From Bifidobacterium avesanii (GTDB lineage: Bacteria > Actinomycetota > Actinomycetes > Actinomycetales > Bifidobacteriaceae): a DNA stretch of 64,000 nt. The position numbers were made by a program, and so were the translations under genes. Under the pieces are notes generated by a model, which was not told the DNA's origin, made no database searches, and was given only the letters and a program-made list of their open reading frames with translations. Below are positions 57,667 through 64,000 of this stretch, one piece after another (position 1 is the first letter of the stretch; each line of letters begins with the position of its first letter). Where the stretch lies: assembly GCF_009299475.1 (NCBI RefSeq), contig NZ_WBSN01000001.1:62001-126000 (forward strand), written 5' to 3'.

Positions 57667-59379
57667 TTAGGCGGTCGCGGCCTGCTCGCGCAGTCGGCGA
57701 CGCTCATGTTGGACTTCGGGATCGGCCAGCGGGGCACTGAGGATAAGCTTGCGCGCATAATCCGTGGTCGGATGGACGAAGACGGATTCGACGGGCCCGT
57801 ACTCGACCTCCTGCCCGTGCTGGAGCACGACGACTTTGTGGCAGAAGCTCGCCACCAGCGGCAGATCATGACTCACGAACAGGCAAGCGAACCCAAGGTC
57901 CCGCTGCAATTCACGGAAGAGGGCAATCACGTCCTTCTGCACGGACACGTCCAGCGCCGAGGTGGGCTCGTCCGCGATCAGCAGCTCGGGATTGAGCGCG
58001 ATGGCACGGGCAATGGACACGCGCTGGCGCTGACCGCCGGAGATCTCACTCGGATAGCGGGTGGCCATGTCGCGGGTCAGATGCACGCGGTCCATCAGCT
58101 CCTCGGCTTTGGCGAGCGCATCACCGCGAGGTACGCCCAAGGCGTATATCAGCGGCTCGGCGATGCTTTGCGCCAACGTCTGTCGTGGGTCAAGCGACCC
58201 CATGGGGCTTTGGAAGATCACGCCGATCTTGTGGCGCGTCTTGGTTTGTTCGCGTCTGCGCTGCTTGAGGTATTCCACGCCGTCGACCATCACCGTGCCG
58301 CCGGTCTGCTGCGCCAGACCGAGCACGCAGCGCACGATGGTGGACTTGCCGGAGCCGGACTCCCCCACCAACGCCAGCACCTCGTGGTGATTGATGTCGA
58401 AGGACACGCCATGAACCACGTCGGGAGTGCGGGGCGCGTAGCTCACGCTGAGGTTCTCGACCTTAAGCACCGGCTGCTCGTCCGAAGCTGCGGGCGCGGG
58501 TGCCGACGTGGCGCCCGTCGCCGATACGACGGCAGCGGCATGGTCGGATCCCAATGAGCCGCCCAGCAGAGGAGTCTTGGGAACGGCGTCCAGAAGTTCG
58601 CGCGTGTAATCGTTCTGCGGGTAATGGAACAGCCGCACCGTTTCGCCCGCCTCCACCAGAGCGCCGTTGCGCACGACGACCACCTGATCGGCGATATCCG
58701 CCACCACGCCCATGTCATGAGTGATGATGAGCACGCCGACGCCCTCCGACCGGCTGATCTGATGGAGCAGATCGAGGATGCCCTGCTGTACTGTCACGTC
58801 GAGCGCGGTGGTCGGTTCGTCGGCGAGCAGGATTCGGGGCCTGCCCGCGAGCGCGATCGCAATGAGAATGCGCTGCTGCTGGCCGCCGGACAGCTGGTGC
58901 GGATACTTGCGGCGCAGCGTATCAGGCTCCGGCAGTTCGACGGATTTGAGCAGGTCGATCACACGCGCGGTCACGGTCGCCTTGTCCGCCTTGGGATCGT
59001 TGACCCTCACGGCTTCGGCGATCTGCTCTCCCACGGTGAACACGGGGTCGAGACTGTCGAGCGGATCCTGAAAGATCATCGACACCTGGCGACCGCGGAT
59101 TTTCCGGATTTCCGGGGACAGATAGCTGACGTCCAGCGGCTTGCCATCCAGCTTCACATCACCCGACACCACGGCGTTGCGCGGTAGCAGGCCAAGCAGG
59201 GACATCGCGGACACCGACTTGCCCGATCCGGATTCGCCCACGATGGCCACGACTTCGCCCTTGTGGACGGTGAACGAGAAGTCCCTGACCGCGTGCACGG
59301 TTTCCTTGCCCGTGAAGGTCACGGCGAGGTGATTGACTTCCAGCACGGTCTCCGCATTCTCCAGTTTGCCGTCGCTCAT
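57667..59379 (-). CDS. Oligopeptide ABC transporter, fused double ATP-binding protein
   Basis: A 570-residue protein with two complete ATPase domains of the DppD and DppF types (compare YejF and GsiA). Walker A motifs are GESGSGKSVS and GESGSGKST. Signatures are LSGGQQQRI and ISGGQRQRV, and Walker B is LLADEPT and LIADEPT. It drives the dipeptide or oligopeptide uptake made by the two permeases and the binding protein in this operon. A disordered Ala/Ser-rich linker joins the halves (about residue 285). It overlaps the peptidase gene by four bases. Confidence 0.95.
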   Translation of the reverse strand: MSDGKLENAETVLEVNHLAVTFTGKETVHAVRDFSFTVHKGEVVAIVGESGSGKSVSAMSLLGLLPRNAVVSGDVKLDGKPLDVSYLSPEIRKIRGRQVSMIFQDPLDSLDPVFTVGEQIAEAVRVNDPKADKATVTARVIDLLKSVELPEPDTLRRKYPHQLSGGQQQRILIAIALAGRPRILLADEPTTALDVTVQQGILDLLHQISRSEGVGVLIITHDMGVVADIADQVVVVRNGALVEAGETVRLFHYPQNDYTRELLDAVPKTPLLGGSLGSDHAAAVVSATGATSAPAPAASDEQPVLKVENLSVSYAPRTPDVVHGVSFDINHHEVLALVGESGSGKSTIVRCVLGLAQQTGGTVMVDGVEYLKQRRREQTKTRHKIGVIFQSPMGSLDPRQTLAQSIAEPLIYALGVPRGDALAKAEELMDRVHLTRDMATRYPSEISGGQRQRVSIARAIALNPELLIADEPTSALDVSVQKDVIALFRELQRDLGFACLFVSHDLPLVASFCHKVVVLQHGQEVEYGPVESVFVHPTTDYARKLILSAPLADPEVQHERRRLREQAATA

Positions 59380-60899
59380 GACCGTTCCTTTCCCTCAAAC
59401 TGGGACAGCGCATATTCGGGATGTTCGGCCAGCAGGCGGTCAAGGGCGACAATGCCTTGCGCGTATATGCCGAAAACCGTGGACACTTCGTCTACGGACA
59501 TCCATTCGTCCGGGCTGTGGCATCCGCCTTTCCCTTCCGGAATGAACGTCGGTGGATTCGCTATGAGCCCCTTTGCCCTCAGCTCATCTCGGTTTTGGCC
59601 GAATCCCGGCCCATAATTGAGCGCACCGGGAATCACCCTTGCATGGGTGCCTCCTCCCATGCAGATCGTCGTGCCCCGCACTCCAAGAACTGTATTGTAA
59701 TTATCAAGCAGCACCTGCACCCGGGGATCATCGGCCGGGACAAAATAGGGCGGAAAGTCATGGAAGCCCGTAATTTCGCCATTCCGACCGGCAAACGTGG
59801 CGATCAGGGCTTTGCGGATGTCTTCCGAACGCTGGGTGACCGCATAACGAATGTCGATGCCGAGTTCCAAACGGTCATCGGCTGGAACGATTGTTCCTAT
59901 GCTCGCGGTCGTAGCTCCGGACGCTTCATCTTCATAGGCGACGCCGAGTCCTTGCGCGGATGACGCCCATCGACGTAATTCACCGGCAAAGACGTTCGCG
60001 TCGCCGCTCAGCAATCCCGATTCGAACAAGGCGTCCGCCAGCACCGCGATGGCATTGATGGCGTTTTCGGGGAACGCGGCATGTCCCGCCGAGCCGATCG
60101 CGTTGACCGTCACGCCATCCGGTGTCGGTTCAACCTCCAGCTTTCCGCCAAAACCCGGCACATGTCTCCGGAGCGTTTCCCCTGCCGTCGCCGGATCAAC
60201 GCCGCGAAGTGTGATCGACGCCTCGCCGGGAATGGAATTCGACGTGGTACCGACCTTGAAACCGACGAACGCCTCCGGCACCGTAATGCTGACGGTGACG
60301 CCAAGCGATCCCTTTTGCGCATTGTTGACGGGGAACGGACCGTCAGTGATCACCGCCTGAAAAGGTACACCGTGGGACGCGACGAATTGCCGCATGTCGT
60401 CTAGCCCAGTTTCCTCGGCACCGCCATAGAGGATGCGAAGGTCATGTGCAAATTCGATGCCCTGTTCACGGTAGAACTTCAGCAGGTAGAAATCTGCTAG
60501 AGCCGCTCTTTTGTTGTCGTCGGCTCCGCGACCCACTATGTAGCCATCGCGCTCATACGGTTGAAACGGCTCCGAATCCCAGCCTTCACCGGCCGGCACG
60601 ACATCCAGATGGGAGACCAGGGCGATATCCTTCCGCTTCGGGTCATCCTTAGCGAGGCCCTTGCCGTACTCGACGCCGATCGCATACCCCTCGTAGTCGT
60701 GTGATTCAAAACCACATCGGGCTGCTTCGGCACGAACATGGTTGAACATGTCCGCCACGCCTTTGCCATAGGGGGCACCGGGCTTGCCTTCCCATACTTT
60801 GGAGACGGAGGGGAATTCCACCCATTGCAGCAAGTCGCTGATGTATTCGTCGCGATGATCGTTGAACCAACGAACCGCTTGTTGTGCGAGAGTCGTCAT
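59376..60899 (-). CDS. M20 family dipeptidase (PepV-like)
   Basis: A 507-residue di-zinc peptidase of the M20 family. Metal and catalytic residues are H97 and D99 (SHLDVVPAG), D127 (GRGADDNK) and E162-E163 (GGAEETG), with a late His in MGGGTHAR. It probably splits dipeptides delivered by the transporter encoded around it. The start at 60899 is supported by AAGGAAG ten bases upstream; an earlier in-frame start would put that site inside the gene. Confidence 0.92.
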   Translation of the reverse strand: MTTLAQQAVRWFNDHRDEYISDLLQWVEFPSVSKVWEGKPGAPYGKGVADMFNHVRAEAARCGFESHDYEGYAIGVEYGKGLAKDDPKRKDIALVSHLDVVPAGEGWDSEPFQPYERDGYIVGRGADDNKRAALADFYLLKFYREQGIEFAHDLRILYGGAEETGLDDMRQFVASHGVPFQAVITDGPFPVNNAQKGSLGVTVSITVPEAFVGFKVGTTSNSIPGEASITLRGVDPATAGETLRRHVPGFGGKLEVEPTPDGVTVNAIGSAGHAAFPENAINAIAVLADALFESGLLSGDANVFAGELRRWASSAQGLGVAYEDEASGATTASIGTIVPADDRLELGIDIRYAVTQRSEDIRKALIATFAGRNGEITGFHDFPPYFVPADDPRVQVLLDNYNTVLGVRGTTICMGGGTHARVIPGALNYGPGFGQNRDELRAKGLIANPPTFIPEGKGGCHSPDEWMSVDEVSTVFGIYAQGIVALDRLLAEHPEYALSQFEGKERS

Positions 60900-60934
60900 T
60901 GTGCTTAATCTTCCTTGTTGTGAGTTGTCCGAGT

Positions 60935-61873
60935 TCACGCGCCGGCTTGCACGGCGTCAGTCTGCTTCGCGGTCGGTTTCCACGTGCTCGGCGGATCAAT
61001 GTCGCGAATATGCGGCTTATTGGGCGTTACGGCGCGGGACAATGCTTCGCCGATGAAATTCACCGACAGCACCAAGCAGATGATCGCGGCGCCCGGGGGA
61101 ACCCACAGCCACGGCTCGCTCGATAGGATGCGCAGGCTCTGCGCTTGGGACAGCATGTTGCCCCAGCTGGAATTCGGCTGCGAGACACCGAGTCCGAGGA
61201 AGCTCATCGATGCTTCGGAGAGAACAGCCCACGTGACGGCGAGCGTGGCATTCACAAGGATGACGGGGTAGCAATTGCGGACCAGATGCTTGATGATGAT
61301 GTGCCAGGCCGGCAGACCCAACGCTCTGGTGTACAGCACGAATTCGGATTCCCGCAGGGAGAGCACTTCCGCACGCACCAAACGGCACAGGCCGGTCCAT
61401 CCAAGGAATCCGATGATGAACACGACGTTCCAGATATTCGCCCCCAAAAGGGAGGCCAGCGTGATGGCGATCGGATAGAACGGGAAGCATTGGAAGATCT
61501 CGGTGATACGCATGATGAACGAGTCGGCCCATCCTCCCGCATAACCCGCCACGGCGCCCAAAATCGTACCGACGACGACCTGCACGAACACCGCCGCCAC
61601 ACCAACCAGCATGGACATGCGGCCTCCGTCAAGCAAACGGGCCAGCACGTCTCGTCCGAGCGCATCGGTGCCAAGCCAGTGCGCGGCGTTGGGGGCCGCC
61701 TCCATGCTTTTCAGGTCGATGTCATTGGGATGATACGGCAGGAGCAGCGGACCGAAGACACAGAGAACGACGATCAGGGAAACCATCGACGCACCCACAA
61801 TGAACATGGGCGTTTTCACCGCAGCGGCGAAACCGACCGCCTTTTTCTTTGAAACGCTCTGTTGTTCGCTCAT
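60935..61873 (-). CDS. Oligopeptide ABC transporter permease, DppC-like
   Basis: A 312-residue permease with an N-terminal helix and about five core helices. The ABC permease EAA-type loop is EFVLYTRALGLPAWHIIIKH. LLPYHPNDIDL and HWLGTDALGRDVLARLLDG are typical of DppC/OppC. The ATG at 61873 is preceded by GGAAAGG and lies only 2 bases from the stop of the upstream permease gene. Confidence 0.94.
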   Translation of the reverse strand: MSEQQSVSKKKAVGFAAAVKTPMFIVGASMVSLIVVLCVFGPLLLPYHPNDIDLKSMEAAPNAAHWLGTDALGRDVLARLLDGGRMSMLVGVAAVFVQVVVGTILGAVAGYAGGWADSFIMRITEIFQCFPFYPIAITLASLLGANIWNVVFIIGFLGWTGLCRLVRAEVLSLRESEFVLYTRALGLPAWHIIIKHLVRNCYPVILVNATLAVTWAVLSEASMSFLGLGVSQPNSSWGNMLSQAQSLRILSSEPWLWVPPGAAIICLVLSVNFIGEALSRAVTPNKPHIRDIDPPSTWKPTAKQTDAVQAGA

Positions 61874-61875
61874 TG

Positions 61876-62847
61876 TCAGGCCTTTCCACTCAGACGGATG
61901 CGGGGATCCACGATGGTGTACAGCACATCGGCCAACAGGTTGCCGAGCAGTGTCACCAATGCCAGCATCATGACGATGCCCATGAGTAACGGATAATCCC
62001 TGCTGATCGCCGCGTTGTAGCTCAGCAGTCCAATACCCGGCCACGAAAATATGGTTTCGGTGATCACCGCGCCGGAAAGAACCGACGGGATTTGCAGACA
62101 GAGAATGGTGATGATGGGCTTTGCGGCGTTTTTGAAGATGTGTGAGAAGATCACCTTGCGGCGGTTCAGGCCTTTGGCGAACAACGGCGCGACGAATCCC
62201 GCAGAGAGAAGATTGCCGGCCGAGGATCGGATGTACCTGTTGTATGAGACGAACTCTCCAAGCATCAGCACGATTGCCGGCATGATCATATGCCGCAGTA
62301 TGTCGAGAATGGCCTGACCACCGACATACCCTGCTCCGGCGGTTACGATTCCGGAACTCGGCAAAAGCCGGAGATCAATGGAGAATACCTTCAACAGGAT
62401 CATCGCGAAGAAGAATCCGGGAATGGACACGATGCCGAAGTTCACGACGGTCAGCACCGTGTCCGAGACCTTGCCCTGACGGATCGCCGCATAGAAGCCG
62501 AACGGGACAGCCAGAGCGATCGCGATTACAGCCGCCACCAAAGCGAGGAACACCGTGTTGCCGATACGCTGTCCGATCAGAAAGCTGACTTTGGATCCCA
62601 ACTGGATGGAATAGCCGAAGTCACCGGTCAATGCCCGTCCCAGCCATTTGACGTACTGCAGTGGCAGCGGGTCGTAATAACCGAGCTTGCGCATGACTTC
62701 CTCCCTCACGTCCGGCGGCGTGTCGGGATCAAGCATGGAAGCATAGGGGTTGCCAGGCTGAAGATGGACGATCGCGAAGACGATCACCGAAATGCCAAAC
62801 AACACAACGACGGCGATCATCAATCTTTTCAACAGATATCGGAACAT
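61876..62847 (-). CDS. Oligopeptide ABC transporter permease, DppB-like
   Basis: A 323-residue permease with six helices. DppB/OppB features are the N-terminal helix, HLQPGNPYASMLDP, the periplasmic VKWLGRALTGDFGYS and the EAA-like FAKGLNRRKVIFSHIFKNA loop. It is encoded just after the binding protein gene and before DppC, the standard order. Confidence 0.94.
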   Translation of the reverse strand: MFRYLLKRLMIAVVVLFGISVIVFAIVHLQPGNPYASMLDPDTPPDVREEVMRKLGYYDPLPLQYVKWLGRALTGDFGYSIQLGSKVSFLIGQRIGNTVFLALVAAVIAIALAVPFGFYAAIRQGKVSDTVLTVVNFGIVSIPGFFFAMILLKVFSIDLRLLPSSGIVTAGAGYVGGQAILDILRHMIMPAIVLMLGEFVSYNRYIRSSAGNLLSAGFVAPLFAKGLNRRKVIFSHIFKNAAKPIITILCLQIPSVLSGAVITETIFSWPGIGLLSYNAAISRDYPLLMGIVMMLALVTLLGNLLADVLYTIVDPRIRLSGKA

Positions 62848-62872
62848 GGTGTTCTCTACTTCCGGTAGGCGT

Positions 62873-64000
62873 TTACTTCTTCAACGTCCATTGGTTGGAC
62901 GTCAGGAAGGTCTCATAGGGGTATGGGTCGAATCCGTCGACGCCCTTCACCACGAAGCCCTTGTCGGCGACGTACAGCCACACGTTGGTGGCCGCCTCGT
63001 TCTGCGCCCTCAGATAGTTGGATGCGGATTCGCCGAAGGACTTCAGATCGGTACCGGTCACGGCAGGCCCCTGACCTGTCCAATGGGACCAGAAATCATT
63101 GGCACCATATTGCAACAGACGGTAGGTCGACCCCATGAACGCCCCATCGAACTGCTGGTTTTCATCAAGCAGCTTGGACAGCAGCGAGTTGAAGTCGACG
63201 CTTGCCAAAGATGCGTCGATGCCAATCGCCTGATAGTTCTTCTGCAGGATCGGTGCGACAAGGCTGTTGAGCTTGCTGTTGGTGGAGTATTCGATCTTGA
63301 AGGTGAATTTCTCACCGTCCTTGTCAAGAATGCCGTCGCCGTCGGTATCCGTCCAGCCGGCCTCCTTTAGCAGCTCCTTGGCCTTTTCCGGATCATACTT
63401 GTATTCGTTGAGATCCTTCGGATAATTCGGATCCTCGGGATTGGCGATGGCGTTCGTCGCTTTGGCGTGGCCGTAGAGCACCGAGTCAATGATGCTCTGA
63501 CGATCGGCCGCATAGACCAGAGCCTGACGCACTTTGACATCCTTCAGACGCGGATTCGTGGTGTCAAGTCCCATGTAGGAGCCACCGCTGCCGGGCAGCT
63601 GCACAATCTCAGCACCGGCATCCTTGTAGGCCTGAATCTGGGAGGGATTCCAATCGGAGACATCGGCAATATTAACTTCTCCATTGGTGAGCGCCGCCTG
63701 CAGGTTTTCGGAATTGATCACCTTGAAAATCAGATTCTTGATCTTCGGGGCACCGCCAAAGTAATCGGGATTGGCTTCAAGCGATACGTACTGTCCGTCC
63801 GCGAATTCCTTGAACTTGTACGGACCGGTGCCGACAGGCTTGCGGAGCACATCCACGTCGGTCTTCCACTGCTTGATCGGCACCTTCTCCCAGATATGCT
63901 TGGCGAAGATCGGATAGTCGACCAATTGGCTGAACATGGCCGGATAGGGGGTTTCAAAGTCGAACTCCACCGTGTACTTGTCAAGGGCTTTCACACCGGG
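62873..64000 (-). CDS. Oligopeptide ABC transporter substrate-binding protein (family 5), N-terminus outside window
   Basis: The C-terminal 375 or so residues of a family 5 extracellular solute-binding protein (DppA/OppA-like). The frame is open to the window end, so the signal peptide is not visible. Features are YTVEFDFETPYPAMFSQL, VGTGPYKFKEF, PRLKDVKVRQALVYAADRQS and GWTDTDGDGILDKDG, a calcium-loop-like insert. It delivers peptides to the two permeases encoded next. Confidence 0.94.
   Translation of the reverse strand, partial: PGVKALDKYTVEFDFETPYPAMFSQLVDYPIFAKHIWEKVPIKQWKTDVDVLRKPVGTGPYKFKEFADGQYVSLEANPDYFGGAPKIKNLIFKVINSENLQAALTNGEVNIADVSDWNPSQIQAYKDAGAEIVQLPGSGGSYMGLDTTNPRLKDVKVRQALVYAADRQSIIDSVLYGHAKATNAIANPEDPNYPKDLNEYKYDPEKAKELLKEAGWTDTDGDGILDKDGEKFTFKIEYSTNSKLNSLVAPILQKNYQAIGIDASLASVDFNSLLSKLLDENQQFDGAFMGSTYRLLQYGANDFWSHWTGQGPAVTGTDLKSFGESASNYLRAQNEAATNVWLYVADKGFVVKGVDGFDPYPYETFLTSNQWTLKK

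Overview
The window is a GC-rich actinobacterial chromosome segment that fits Bifidobacterium. The grounds are gene content and order: a TrpC-TrpB fusion protein, a eukaryote-type UDP-glucose pyrophosphorylase, RbpA, a fused PafBC-like regulator, the FHA/MerR/small-basic-protein/DUF881 cluster, and the run def-rpsB-tsf-pyrH-frr-cdsA-rlmN followed by his and trp genes. There are no rRNA genes, CRISPR arrays, phage genes or insertion sequences. Three tRNA genes are present (one Pro, two Asn).

Layout. 1-9.6 kb: the 3' part of der, a PiT phosphate transporter with its DUF47 partner, then a two-component system divergent from an ABC-2 type exporter. 9.8-21.5 kb: a lipoprotein, tRNA-Pro, a DMT permease, an APC amino acid permease, UDP-glucose pyrophosphorylase, PafBC-like regulator, small membrane protein, HelY helicase, RbpA and a HAD phosphatase. 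21.5-22.2 kb: a gene-free tandem array of palindromes. 22.2-47.8 kb: a long, almost entirely leftward block. It holds two small unknown proteins, MerR, FHA protein, DUF881/Sbp/DUF881, pgsA, hisG, hisE, rpe, lgt, trpA, trpCB, an MFS permease, trpE, hisI, hisF, rlmN, cdsA, frr, pyrH, tsf, rpsB, def, a fadD, an Rv3235-family protein and a GuaB3-like protein. 47.9-54.1 kb: icd, an orphan substrate-binding lipoprotein, a second fadD and a degenerate M23 protein. 54.3-56.6 kb: twin tRNA-Asn genes, an aldo/keto reductase and its divergent MerR regulator. 56.6-64 kb: a UroD/MtaA-like protein and an oligopeptide uptake operon (binding protein, two permeases, M20 dipeptidase, fused double ATPase), with the binding protein cut by the window end.

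How the genes work together. Translation and envelope genes (rpsB, tsf, frr, def, cdsA, pgsA, lgt, rlmN) share one leftward stretch with dispersed histidine and tryptophan genes. The peptide operon pairs uptake with intracellular dipeptide cleavage. The two-component system probably controls the divergent exporter.

Most unusual signal. At least six intergenic regions carry large, nearly perfect palindromes whose arms differ from place to place. Two sites are tandem arrays with 82 to 83 base periods. Four sites carry the same GTCATRTT motif at the edge of the right arm, and in the 83-base array the arms show a paired (compensatory) change. They look like one family of structured intergenic elements with diversified arms. 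I cannot assign a function.
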